Origin: Brachypodius melanocephalos
Taxonomy: Eukaryota > Chordata > Aves > Passeriformes > Pycnonotidae
NCBI GenBank assembly: GCA_013398615.1
Contig: VZSR01003803.1
Coordinates: 9,745,240 to 9,809,239 of the forward strand
Length of the DNA: 64,000 nucleotides
Direction of reading: 5' to 3'
Positions within the stretch are counted from its first letter, which is position 1. Each line of letters starts with the position of its first letter. Shown here piece after piece: positions 12,107 to 24,793 of the stretch. The notes below the pieces were generated by a model that was given only the letters and a program-made list of their open reading frames with translations, ran no database searches and was not told the DNA's origin. The translations under genes were made by a program, and so were the position numbers.

Positions 12107-15100
12107 AATCCCAGACCAGCGGATCCCAAAGCAGGGGCAGTGGCAGTGCTGGCAGGTCCCTGCGGGAATTGTTGGGCTGTGCTCGGCAAAGTGAAATTCA
12201 TAACTCCAACCTGTTGCAAGAAGCAGCATTTTCTTTGGAGGCCTGTGCTAACCCCCCTTATCTGCAGCAAATGCTCCAAAAGCAATCACCATCTTTGTCA
12301 GCCCAAGGTCAAACAGACAGCCCATAGCCACAACATCCAGAGGCTGAGTTACCCACCTCAGACCCAGATCTAGTCTTTGGGAGCTTATGCTGGATTTTTA
12401 TCTGATTGTAACCTTGTGCTCCTCATTAAGGTGGAGGTTGTATGGCCCTTGGTTCCACCAGCAGCATTTGTTCCTATCTTATGGAGAGGGCATTTCCACA
12501 CCTTCCCTGCTCCTTTAGTCCCTGCAGGCTGTAGAGCCCCAGAGAGCCTGTGCAGACCCACATGCACCCATATGGGGACAAGGCACTTTAAGGAGCACGT
12601 AAACACACACGCGGATCTATGTCCACTAACTTGCCTAAAGTTAGCAAGACACAACGCTTACAGACCATAAAAACACAGGAAGCCTGGGCTGCTTGAGGAA
12701 AAATCGGACAGACATCCCTTATCCCAAGTTGATTTAATCAATGAATGTAGACAGACCATGAAAAAGTCTAATTTACAGCCAGAACCACAGAACTCACATG
12801 TCAAACCTCTGGATCCTGTCTGCAAAGTAAATGTGCGAGGTACACTCAGTAAGATCACTGAGATGGCTATCATTAAAATGTTCACCCTGCAAGGCTCTCT
12901 ACCTGTGTGTGTAGACCTCAGAAAAGGGCTCTCCCTGTTTCAGCCAGACCCCTCATCCCTACTGTGCCACTCATCTGCAGTTCTTGTTGATGTCATGTTT
13001 CAGCACTTGCAATGTCTCTACTGGGATTCAGTTCTCTGCTTTGGGTATGGCTGTGACATGTTTGATGGACCAGTGTTCAAAAAGGTTCAAAATTCATAAG
13101 CTGTTCAAAGAGCATGTTTGCTACCAGCACTTAAACAGTCTTGCACCTTCCATTCCAGTTATCAGGATTTGGGCAATTTGCAGCAAGGGGCATGAAGCTA
13201 TGAGCGAGTGCAGGAAGGAATGGTTATGTACAGCCAGGTAATAACAAGTTCTTTCTTTATACATTAGTTCCCACGCTTGTCCTTTTTCTTCCTTTAAGGT
13301 ACTAAACCCTTAGAAAAATTCAGTATCAGTTTTCTCCGGGCTTTTGGGGTATCTGTCTGTCACCTGAGAGCATAGGGGGGAACTGCTCACTTCAAAGGGT
13401 AATATCTGGCTTTTCAGCTCTGCTCTAGCAAGTATTTGATCACACATAGTTCCTGGCCCACTTTGTTAGCTGAAACACTCCCATGCCATTGTCGGGAGAT
13501 TGGGTTACTGTGGGCAAAGAAGTGAGCAGGACTTTTCAGGACAATCTACCAGGAATGCTGTAGTCTGTGTGCCTCAGTAACGCATTACATTTGGATGAAT
13601 AATTTCCTCATTTCAGTTCAGTCTCATCATCTTAGGATCTTATAATTCATTTGAAAAACAGATGTTGAAAACATTAATTGAATGAGAAGCAAATGACCAT
13701 TTTTCTCAGTGGCATGAAACAACTGAAAAGACAAGTGGAGATTAGCTGTCTCCTTGGTTTTCTGTAATTTCCACCTTTCCTTGTCTGCCCTCTCAAACAC
13801 ATCTTGTCAACAATAGGGGGAATAAAATATTATAAAACTGAATGGAGATCTGCTCTGGAAAGTAAGAAGAATGTTTAGTAAAAACACTGAGAAAATTATT
13901 TCATCTTGACCACATGGGATCCTGTTTTTTGTGTGTCTGTGTGTCCATCTGCTCCCACAGCAACTGGAGGTACTGGCTGATTTTTCCAAGCCAAACTGAA
14001 ATTCCACAGCTCCTATTCAGGCTTCATGGAAAATAGCAGCTGGCTAGAGGAGGAAAATCCCTATGGGATGACAGATAATTCATGCTTGGCCAGGCTGTGG
14101 GGCCAGTGGCTGGGCACCCCATGGGTAAATACACCGCATCACTCAGCGGGACATGCATTATGAGGAGCTATAGGAGGCATAAGAGAGAGGGAGAGGTGTT
14201 GGGAACTCTTTAGGGCTGTGGGAGGATATGGTGAGGTGCAAGATGTAATCCCATGTTGTCCAGGCTCCTAGCAGAGATGGAAGGATAGGACCTCTGGTAA
14301 GCACCCTTCTGTTCTGACATTCTTATTCTGGTTCCTCCAATAAAATAACAGTCAGAGAGGGAAAACTGAGTGACCAAGTATTGCCACTAATCAGAAGTCA
14401 ACTCTTTCTGTGTTGTAAATGACTTTTTAGGCCTTCTATGTTATTAAAGGAAAATCAGTACTGATTGCTTTATCCATGTTCACAGGTGACCTGTGAACGT
14501 GAACCCCACACTGGTTTAACAGAATGCCAGAGCTGCCAGTCAGAAAACTTCATTAACTACGGTTCACTGTTAAAGATTAACTTGCCTTAAAATCAGGAAT
14601 TTGTATAAATTATGAAACAATGTTTCACCTGAGAAAAGAAGGAGCACGGGGTAACCATGATGTTCGTTTATATATCTGAAGATAGTGGAACTTGCCCATG
14701 TGTTGGAAAGGACTGAATAACCTTCTCTATCGCTCAGTGATTAAACATTTTTTGAAGTTGAAATCACAATCATGTTACACACTGAGCAGACTGTGTGTGA
14801 AAGAGTAATCTTGCCTTTGAGTATAAACACTTGGGTGTAACTTGGCAGCTTCTTTGACTGTGCTGTTAAACTGTGCTTTCTACTACACAGCCATCAATTT
14901 CATTGAATGCTGGAGAAGAGTTTAAGGAGCCTGAAAATACAGAAATAGGTAAGGAATTGTCTCTGTCCCACCTGCCTCCAGCATGCTCTGCTCTTTTTGT
15001 GTGAGATATCACAATCACTCCACAGTGACTGTGCAAGCAGATGCCCTCAGACAACTTTATCACTGGTTTGTGGTGATAAAAAAACTGCTGTTGTAACTTG

Positions 15101-15310
15101 TCAAAAAAGCAAACATCACAGAAGAGAAATGTAGGACGTCCTATTCTGAATAAAAACTGAAAGATACTCATCAAAGATATTATTAATTCCACTCAGCCTT
15201 ATCTGTCTGAAAGTTAGCTACTCTAAGCTAGTTGGGTAGCTCTTCCCCTGCAAAGAGATGTTTTCTCTGGAGGCTGAAGGCACTGGTTTTCCCAAGCATG
15301 GTCTTTGAGT

Positions 15311-15436
15311 GAGAGAAAGAGAAGAGAAGAGAAGAGAAGAGAAGAGAAGAGAAGAGAAGAGAAGAGAAGAGAAGAGAAGAGAAGAGAAGAGAAGAGAAGA
15401 GAAGAGAAGAGAAGAGAAGAGAGAAAGAAGAGAAAT
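15311..15436. repeat. Purine-only GAAGA pentamer microsatellite
   Basis: About 20 near-perfect tandem copies of GAAGA, flanked by imperfect GAGAAA copies. The + strand is purine-only for over 120 nt. Confidence 0.95.
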
Positions 15437-16567
15437 AACGTTGTGAAAAATGTCTTCCTCTTCTTTCAGTAGAGGGATCTTCCCTAACTCATATATCTAG
15501 ACAGAAAGCTGAAGCAGTCAGATGAATCTCCTTCAAATATCTACCATGCCACTCCCCTTTAAACTTAAATTTTCTTAGAGATCTAGATGGTGATGGTGTT
15601 CACCAAGATTAGACTTGTAGATTAGGGAAACATCACATTTGATCCTTTGCTTTGATTTCCTGGTGGGAACAAAGCCAGTGGGTTTCTCACAGCCATGGCT
15701 GCAACACGGTGGTACTGCTGCTGTTTACAGCAAATCAGAGGGGAAAGGATCATGCATTGCCATAAAAATACACAGCAAAAAGAAACATTTTACTAAAGCA
15801 TGCAAGAGGTGTGTAAAACACACAAATATGTGAGAACCAGGGAACAGCAGGACAAACCAGCACTGAGACCAAGTTCTCAGATATCCCCAGCCACGCAAGC
15901 AGCATGGCCAACAATTTGGCAGGGTATTCTGGGCCTGTTTCCAGAACTAAATGTAAAATAAATACCTGGAGAGGATACGACTGTGACTCTATAGATTTTG
16001 TCTGATTTTGTGAGGAGTTTGCATGGCAACATGCAATAAATGTCAGATGTATGTAAAGCACACGGTTTGTATCAGCAGAGCAAAAGTTGTGCTCCATGAC
16101 ATGGTAGTTGAATCTATTGAACTGGACAGGGCTGATTTGGGAAGGGTGTAATTCATGGCTGCAGAAAAATTGGTCGCTGATTAAATGTTAATTGCTATGC
16201 TATAAAGACTGATCAGGGTGATTATGACGTGAGAAAATTTATTTAGACATTGTGACTTAAGCGTGATTTTGGTGGCAAAGTACTCTTGTGATGTGAAAAG
16301 GACAAGGCTGCAACAGCCAAAGAAGAGAAGGACAAGATGCAGGAAAGTGCATCTTCTGCAGAAGGCAGAAAAGCAAGTGACTAATGAAAGCCTGCATCTT
16401 GCAGGTCGACAGAAAAGAAGCTTGCTCTTTGGAGAGAAAAGAGGCAAAGCACAAACATTCTATGCTGGAGGGATATTAGCGTATTAACCTGTAGCTTTGC
16501 ACACCTCGGAAAAGTAGAACACCTTCAACAGGTGAAGTAGAAAACATGTGCCACCAACCTAAAATCG

Positions 16568-16573
16568 TTTATT
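16568..16573 (-). promoter_or_regulatory. Candidate polyadenylation signal of MMP27
   Basis: AATAAA on the minus strand about 270 nt past the stop. Another AATAAA at 16810-16805 would leave a 3' UTR of only some 55 nt. Which is used cannot be told from the sequence. Confidence 0.4.
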
Positions 16574-16843
16574 GTCATAATATTAAAAAAATCCCCCAAC
16601 TATCTGGAGAATAAAGTAATAAATTATTTTGTACGATTTCTACTTATGGGAGAAATGCAATTTTGTTCTACTATTTGAAAATAAAATTTGAGCTGACATG
16701 TTAATTTATTAAAATACATGAAAAGCGTTTATGTAAAATAGTCCTGTTGCCTATTCTGTAGAGCAGTGTACATACAAACAGTTTCTGAGATCTCTGGAAC
16801 GGTATTTATTGTCTTTTGCTGAATGTAAGAAAGCTTAATGATA

Positions 16844-19800
16844 CTAGCAGTTAAACCAGCTGTTACTCTTCATTTCTCTGATAACCTTTTTAGCAATAGG
16901 GTCAAACTCCCACTGTTTTGATCCATGGAAGAAGTAGAATAATCCTAGAAATGAAAAAGTAAAGCATTATGTTATGGATACAAGAAATGGCTTCATTCTG
17001 ACAAATCACCTTTGTACACACAGAAGTGCATATCTTCATTTCTGTCTTTTGCAGGATGCAGCAATAATGACATTCATCATAATTTCAGAACTTAAGATCT
17101 TTAGAACTAAACTGATTTTACTTAAAAGCTCATTTCCTTTACCTTTCTGTTGAAAAACAGCATCAACTCTCTGACTAATTCCTGGAAATTCATCGGCTGT
17201 CAGTCTAGGATAACCCTTCTCCATGGACTGGCTGTTTTCATCAAACCTAAATCATATGAAGGGAGATATGTGATTTTCCAGAGTTCAGACTTCAATTCTG
17301 CACAGAGTTAAGCGGCTTTTAAGAGGTGCCCACCATCTGCAATTTAGTTGGTTTCACTGGGCTTGCAAGAGAGAATTGTATTATTTACTTGCACAAATGG
17401 CTGCAGGATGCTGGCCATTGTGTTTTCCATGAGGTTGTTACTTGTTTTCTGGTAAAGGCAGGTACCACTCCAAAGAAGCATCCAAAGTGAGAAAAACTGA
17501 AGACCCACGTTTTTGACTCTAGGGATAGGATTTACCTCCTCTCACGGTAAGAGTGTGACAGCGAATGGAAACTGGACAGATTCATTCCTGCTATAGCACA
17601 TATTTACAGCATGAATTTTGACTCCTCAGACTTTGATAAGATATTGTACATAGTCCTCTACTAGCTGACAGATTTATATGGAGGCAGGGAAGCTGACTTA
17701 TTTGTAATAAAATCAGGTTCTTCTTAACTGAGGACAATTTTTATAAGATGAGGCTAAATTAAGGGTCTTGAAAGGAGAACCTAAAATGTCCTTGCAGATT
17801 TGAGGAACCCTCTTAGGAAAAAAAAACAAACAAGCAAAGAAAGCCTTTGTTTTACTTCTCCTTGGATACAAGAAATACTTTTCCCAGGCACATGAGGCTG
17901 AGAGAATGAGTTGCTAGGTAAGAAATGCGTGTTGTGGTTTCCTTGCATGCTATTGTCTTGTGACCAAGGCAGTAAAATAACAATGCAAGATATTGTAAAC
18001 ACTCTACCCAAATTAAACAAAACCACAAAATGGGAAGCCACAGGAATCTCAAAATCCAGCTGACACTGTATCACTGAGGAACCCCCCAATTAGTCACAAT
18101 AAAATCTGTGTGACCCACGCTTGCCTTGGTTGCCTGAGGAAGACCTTTCTAGCCGTTGTCCTTGCACACAGAAGGAATATTTCAGCTTCCCAAAGCTTCC
18201 TACTTTCTTCCACCTGCCTGCTCTTTGGGTAGCAGGACTCATTCATGCCAATTTGGGAGTAGGATTCAGAGGGAACCTGTCAAAAAGCTGGCTCTAACCA
18301 GCCAAAGACAGGAAAGGAACTCTCACTTTCCTTTTTCTGAAAGGGATAAAATAATCTACGACTTTTCAGAAACCAGAGAAATCCTGCACAAGCCATCACA
18401 GGCAGCCTTCTGCTGAACTAGGTTAGCTTTGATCTCTAATTTTTAGAGACACTTTTATATTTGTAAAAGTTCTCTAGATGCTGGGTTTTTTCCAGCTTCC
18501 AGGTATAATGTATCAAAACATGTCCATAATGCCTAATTCAGGACACCCTTAAACTCTCAAAAGACAAAGCTATACTCTCCTCCCTCTGCAGGAGTCAAAG
18601 AAACACTTCAATGAAAAGTAGGATTACTAGAATTTGCTACAGTTACCTAAAAGATCTACTTTCTCTTTTATCACATAGACACTTTAATTTTTATCCAGAT
18701 CATATCAGAGTCATTCATAAGAAAACATCTGTCAATTCTTCTTACCTCCAGTACTTGTCACCTACAAAAAAGTCTGTCTTCCCTGTGTTTTTATTACAAA
18801 CAGCTGCATCAATTTTCTTGACACCTTTAGGGAAGCCCAGTGTGTTGATATTCTTTGGATAATCAAGCAACACCTGATATCCACTGATAACCCAGAATTT
18901 GTTGCCTGTTAAGAAAAATTAAAATATTTCAATTCACCACTCATTTTCAGACAGTAAAGTATAAAAGGCATTCATTTATTGTAGGTTGTAGGAAAACTAG
19001 ATTAAATATTCTGAGTTTTTATTTTATTTATTTGAAAAGTGAATTTTATGCACACATCTCTTCTTCCCACGTAATTAAATTAAGAAAAAAATTAAAGAAA
19101 ATCTCATACTTCACCTTTGAAAAGTAGGATCTGATCTTTTGTGTTCTCATATGCAGCTTCAATACCAGGAGTCAGATTTGGCCAGAAGACAGAAATTAAT
19201 TCCTGTTCAGCTTCTGAGTTATCAGGATATACTCGCCATAAGTGCCTGATTTAAATATGAAACAGGTTTTGTAGTACATAACAAACCACAGAAACTTTAT
19301 ATGTGTAAAAGAATGTGAATAACATTGTGACTTACAAGCTCTTTCTTGTCAGTGGAGCTACCTGGCTTGATGTGTCAAAAAGGAAATAACTCCCTATGCT
19401 GGAGTGGTTTTTTAAAATTTTTTTTAATTCTATCTTCATTCAAGCATTTCATTGATACTGATTGTTAAATGGGATCAGTTATAAGCAGCTGAATATTTCA
19501 GGCTGTTCCTGCACTGTATAGTTAGAGGGTTGTGGGATCCCAGGTAGGATTTATTGTAACCTCTTCAGCAGATGAATTCCCCAGATGATTTTGGGTTTAC
19601 AGAGGTGATTGGAGGAAAGATGGGCTCAACTGTATCCTCAAACATACTTATTTCTTAGTTAGTTAGTTATTTTGATTAGTAAAATTAATTAAACACATTA
19701 TTAAGTGTTCAAGGCCAGGTTGAATGGGTCTAGTGGGAAGTGTCCTTGCTTGGAACTAGATTATCCTCAAGGTACCTTCCAAACCAAGCCTTTATGTGAT

Positions 19801-22800
19801 TCTCAGGAAATATTTGCATCGTTAAGTCAAGTCACTACTCAGTGTAACCATCTATAAATTTGGGAATAAGGTCTCATTGGGATTGAGGTGTTTTCTGGTA
19901 AAAAAAATGAAGCATTTTTTTTTCAGGGGATCCATCCTGTGAAAATATTAATATAGCTAATACCTGATAAAACTTTCATTTCCACGAATGGACATCCATT
20001 TGTCTCATTATAAATCCTGTAAACATGTGAACCTCAAAAGTATTCAGCCTTTGTATAAATCAAGAAAAACTAAACCCCACACAGACAAATGTCATATCAG
20101 TGTTTACCTGCCCTTTAGAAAAATGACTTCTCGTCGGAGTGTGGTTATAGCATCAAAAGACATCTGGGAGCCACAGGTTTTAGGTGAGGTAGGGGTAGTT
20201 GGCCTTTCATCTGGGGCATTTGGTGGGGATCCTGAGGGAGATAGTTTGGAAAGAATACACCAAACTGTAGAAATGATAAGATTTCCACACCTTGCTTTTT
20301 AAAAAATATTATGCGAATATGATTAAATTTATGGTGAAACTTTGTGAAATAGATTATTTGTCCCCTGCTTACCTTTTTTATAAAGCCATGAATTTTACTC
20401 ACCATAAATGGACTGAATGCCGCTAATGTCATCTGGGGAGAGGGGGAATTCACTGGGGCTGATGTAGGCATAATTGGGGAACATGAGTGCCCTCTGATCT
20501 TCAGAATGGGAGAGACCCAGAGCATGGCCAAACTCATGAGCAGCAACGAGGAACAAGTTGAACCCTTGAGAAATGGATAGAGAGAAGAGATCAGTCAAAT
20601 TTTACTCAGTAAATGGCTGATGCAATCACAGCAGGGCTATTGCTCAGTGGCAGTTTTCACACAATATATTGACGTTCACCAGGGAATGCATCTATGTGAA
20701 CAGGGTTTTTGTATAGGACAAGATTGTGGTCTTCCCCCACTGGAAAGGAGAGAATTTTGACCCTCTTCCTTGCTGTTAGCTATTGAAAGTGTGTGTGTGT
20801 CATGAGTAGATATCTTGGTGTGAGTGTGGGTGCAGCTCTTTGGAATGTCCTGGCAGGGTTTCCTGGCTGAGGTAGAACAGATTAGATAGTGAGTCAGATC
20901 AAACTAACAGCTCTCCAGGGCAAGGCAGGAGGACACACTCTGTGCTCACTGCTGGTATCAAAGTGTCACTCTGTGTGTCACTCTCCCTCCTACAGACCTG
21001 AGAAAGAAAGGTGAGATCATGAACAGACAAGGAAAAATAAAAAGTTAGCAGAACATTTTATCTTTCTACCATTGGGACTTTAAAGCATATGGTTTCTTTA
21101 GAGATTTGTGAAATAAAATAATTTTTTTAAAATATTATGCTTCTGCATGCTTATTACCAGTGAAATATGTCAACACAATAAATAAATAAAAATGTATTTT
21201 CCTTCAACATGCATCCCTCCAAGTAACACGCCTTTCTGAATAAGGGAAGAATGGTCATCTGCCCTGCAGACCAAGATCCAGAAATGTCAACAAATCTAAT
21301 GAAGATCACAAGTCTGTGGCAGAGGAGAGGACTGGTCATAGATTGCCCAAGAAAGGCTGGCTGAAGCCAAGACATTAATTTCTCAAAAACCCAAACAAAA
21401 TAAAGCCTCATTTTTTCCATGCATATTTCCAGTCAGTCTTCTCCTCTCACGAGTCTTCCAAGTACTGTGAGTTCTGCAATGTCTGGCTGCTGGAGCTGTG
21501 CTGCTGAGGAACAGCAGAAAACTGTGGTTGACCCATTCATTCCCAGTATGGGGAAAATATTACATTTAATCACATGACATGTGCAGCCTTCATTGAGGAG
21601 GCTTTTTTCCCCATCATGATAAACCCACACTCTCCTCCTTGTGCAGTGGTTTTACAGCACCTTTCTGTCAAGTAGTGCCTCGCTCTTTCTGCCCTCAGTT
21701 CTCTTGTTGCAGCTTTCTATCTCAACGAGTGGATGAGGAAAGGATCTAAAGTGCCAGAGGTCAATGTGCCTGTGTGCTGATGGACCTGCCAGAGGCAGTA
21801 GGTGCTGTATGGCCAGCCAGGAGCCTCAGCAGAGCAGACATGTCCCGCATGGATGGAGGTTGGGCACTCAGTGCTCCTCTCTGCTGCCTATTGTTGAACC
21901 TACTCTGGAATTTTTAGTGCAGACTCTTCATCATCTCTGGTGGCTGTATTGATTTTTAGGTGGTGGGAATGTCCTCTGGGGGCTGCTGCAAAGCACAGGC
22001 CACAGTAGTGCCAGGCCTGGTGTGTACCAGGAGGGGAAAGGAGAAAGCTTTTATCAAGGGTTGTGGAACTCTGGGCTGCACCAGCCCCCAGGTAAGAGTG
22101 GCTGTGCCTGTGGCATTCCTACCTGAAAAGGATTGTCCTGTTGGTATTTTTATCAGGGCTAAATAAGGATTAGAGTAGATCAAAGTGAGTTGATGTTTAT
22201 ATCCTTTTAAGTATTCCAGTTGGAGGATGGCCTGTAATATCCTCAAACTGCCCTTACAGTTGATGCAATGTTTCATCTCAGTCTCTTCCTTCACTTAAAT
22301 AAATCAGAATGGAATTTATTCATCTGCATAACACTTTACAAACTGTTTTTGAACCTACCAGCAGAGCCTGTGGTCCAGTCTTCATCCTCATCAAAGTGCA
22401 CATCACCGCCTAGACCATTGCCAGGTGGAAAGGCATGGGCAAGAACTCCGAGGGGGCCATCAAAATAGCGAGGGCAATGCCCATGAACTAAAGAATATGA
22501 AATTGATACAGCACTAAGCTTAGGTTATGACTATTGAAAGATCTATTAAATAATTTTAGCCTTGTGTGCAGTATTCATATTACCTTTGGTCCCAAAAGCA
22601 ATCATTATATCTGCTATTCCCTTATGAATGCGAGTGAAAATCAGCGGGGTGACAACACTCCACACTTTGAATGCCTTCTCAATTGCTTTATCCACATCCT
22701 CCTTGCTCATATCTGGTGTGTAGTTCACAATTCTACAATTATGAGAATTCAAGTATAATGATTAATATTTACAGAAAAAAAATCCCTAATATGGTTAAGA

Positions 22801-24073
22801 AAATGAACAGAAAATATAAGAAACAGTGTAACCTGTAAACAAATAGTTCCCAAGATTCATCTTGGGCTGAGTGAGTTTGATATGTGAAAACTGTGTGTGT
22901 TTGAGTATGTGATTACTGTCCAATATGTCTTTTTCATAATAATTGTTGTGTACATATTATCATTTTTTTCTTAAAATGGGCCTTAGCCAGGAAGTTGTCA
23001 CTTGAGCATGACAGAAGTCACCTCCTCAGGTTTCTGTGACTACTACACTGTTTATCTCAGCAAGTTTTAAAGATAATGAGGCTTGTACAGGGTGCAATTG
23101 ATGTTTCTGTTTGGCTTACAAAATATTTTTCAGGAATGACACATGACAGGCAGAATACTCTGGTTGAACCAGTAAATGTAAAATACCCAGCTTGATTTTC
23201 AGAAATCCCTCTCAGGAGTATGCATAGCTAACAGCTGTGGAGAGAGAAACATTTTTGTATTCCCAAAAGGAAACAATTTCTATAGAAGTTATATTTAAAT
23301 ATAACAAATTTGGATACCCACAAACCTAAAATTTAACCTCAAAAAGTAATAACTGAAACATTACCTGTATGTCAGTTTGTTCTTTTTCCATCCGGGCAGA
23401 GTGAAGCCATAGAGACCCACATCAGGAACTCCACACCTGGGTTTCTTCATCATTTCCAATGTCTCATTATCCAGTTTTCCAGTAACTTTCAAACCAAAAA
23501 ATTGTTGCATTTTCTGAAGTTTTCCAGCTGTGGATTCAGCATTTATTTTCCATCCAAGTTGATTTGGATCTGGCTCAACAGCATAGAATTTATTCAAATA
23601 GTTCTAGTGAAAAAAAAGTGACATGTTTCACATTTTGATCTGTTTCTCGAACAAATAAATACATTAGGACTGATGTTGTGTAGGTTACTGGCAAAACCTT
23701 CTGCCTGTGATTTTGGAGCACAACAGATGTTTTCCTGAGGATCATAGCTAAACAGAAACAGACAACATTGTCCTGACTCTTATTTACTTGACATTTCCAG
23801 CTTGTACAGATTTATCCCACTTTAGTAAAGTTCAGGCAACAGAGTTGTATGCAAGAGCATTGTCTCAGAAAGGCAGCAAACTGCTGTGCAACTGGAACAC
23901 ATAGAATATGTCTGAAAATAGAGGGCTCAATATATCCCAAGCATGGACAATTCAGTTACCTGTACAAACTTTGCATCTTCTTCATTGTCTTTCTCTGGGT
24001 GGATGGGAAGAGCGCTAGAAACAGCCGTGCATGTTACAAGCCAAAGAGAAAGAGCCTTCATTTTCACTCTCAT
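16844..24073 (-). CDS. MMP27: Matrix metalloproteinase-27 (MMP27), 10 coding exons, 470 aa
   Basis: Secreted zinc endopeptidase of the matrixin family. Exons on the minus strand: 24073-23960, 23603-23365, 22732-22584, 22487-22359, 20564-20403, 20231-20108, 19245-19115, 18905-18746, 17246-17143, 16944-16844. All junctions are GT/AG and the 1413 nt stay in frame. Visible parts: signal peptide about residues 1-21; cysteine switch PRCGVPD (Cys near 95); zinc site HEFGHALGLSH from about residue 220; Met-turn ALMFP; short Pro/Thr hinge; hemopexin domain from Cys284 to the C-terminal Cys470. The exon 4 stretch HGHCPRYFDGPLGVLAHAF and the exon 5 stretch SHSEDQRALMFPNY are characteristic of MMP27. Collagenase-specific residues are absent (Phe and Arg at the Tyr and Gly positions). 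The stop follows the last Cys directly, so the extra C-terminal tail of human MMP27 is missing. Chicken MMP-22 (CMMP), now treated as MMP27, is the likely counterpart. Start chosen at the first ATG (MRVKM); a second Met lies four residues on. Confidence 0.9.
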
Positions 24074-24113
24074 CCCTGTGCTGGTAGGAGAGCTGTCTGC
24101 TTTCTGTCCCAGT

Positions 24114-24180
24114 TTGTATGGTTATGGGGTGCTCTGGAGAGTCAGCTGTGGACTGACTCAGAGCTCATCATGCTCTGATT
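24114..24180 (-). promoter_or_regulatory. Proximal promoter of MMP27: AP-1 site, weak TATA
   Basis: TGAGTCA (minus strand) lies at 24160-24154, about 80 nt upstream of the ATG. The block 24154-24180 aligns in order with the promoters of the collagenase and the last MMP (starting AATCAGAG and ending TGAGTCA). Here the ETS-like AGGAT has become AGCAT. No canonical TATA box sits 30-40 nt downstream; ATACAAA at 24120-24114 is the closest match. An upstream TATAGCC near 24194-24200 is an alternative but would put AP-1 at the start site. Confidence 0.5.
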
Positions 24181-24737
24181 CCCTCCACACAGGCTATAAC
24201 ACTGTGCACACTGACACAATAAGACTTAATTGAGCCCATCCGATTTCACAGTCATCTGAAGTCAGTTGGGATTTGGATATGTCTAATCTGCTTGCCTACT
24301 GTTTCAAAACTGGCACTCAGTTTTACTTATTTTACACTGACTTTGACACACCTGAGCAATTTCATGCCAGATTAAGTGCAAAACCATGTAAGCTGTCCCA
24401 ACACACCTGTGTGAAATGGGACCACAAAATGTAGGGTTACTCTACATTCTTCGCCTAGAAAATGGGAATTGTACATGAGGTATGAATCCCATAAAAACAA
24501 ACAAAACAAATTTTGGGAGAAATTACTGTAAGCAGAATATTTTCTTTTAAATTGATTCATAAAGTGAGATGGAATGTTTTGGAAAATGGATGAAAATGCC
24601 AATTCCCTGGCAACTTTTTGAAACAGTGTGTTTCTTTTAAATTGTTCTGGTTGAATCCAAGATACGCATAAATAAGATCAATTTTACCTTACAAAGTGAG
24701 CCTAAAAAATGTGATTAATCTTATATCTCTTATCTGC

Positions 24738-24739
<2 letters not shown>

Positions 24740-24789
<50 letters not shown>

Positions 24790-24793
24790 ATCT
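24740..24793. repeat. TATC tetranucleotide microsatellite
   Basis: About 13 uninterrupted copies of TATC, with one CTTT interruption at the right end. It lies about 0.6 kb upstream of the MMP27 promoter. Confidence 0.95.

Larger units (their letters stand above)
1..16567. other. Non-coding flank downstream of MMP27
   Basis: Holds three CR1 fragments (2.0-3.4 kb), an A-rich tract, the 20-bp minisatellite and the GAAGA tract. I saw no gene elsewhere. Open frames here are below 120 codons, apart from those made by the minisatellite, and show no domain I recognise. In mammals MMP20 lies beyond MMP27 on this side; no MMP zinc site or cysteine-switch coding stretch was found. Confidence 0.6.

Noticed and set aside
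11731..12285. 184-codon minus-strand ORF, the longest in the window, with an overlapping 160-codon frame
   Set aside because: It runs through the 20-bp minisatellite. The unit length is not a multiple of three and several frames stay open at once, which is expected from stop-poor repeats. No domain is visible.
12758..13099. 113-codon + strand ORF
   Set aside because: No recognised domain and ordinary composition; the length is within chance expectation for this much sequence.
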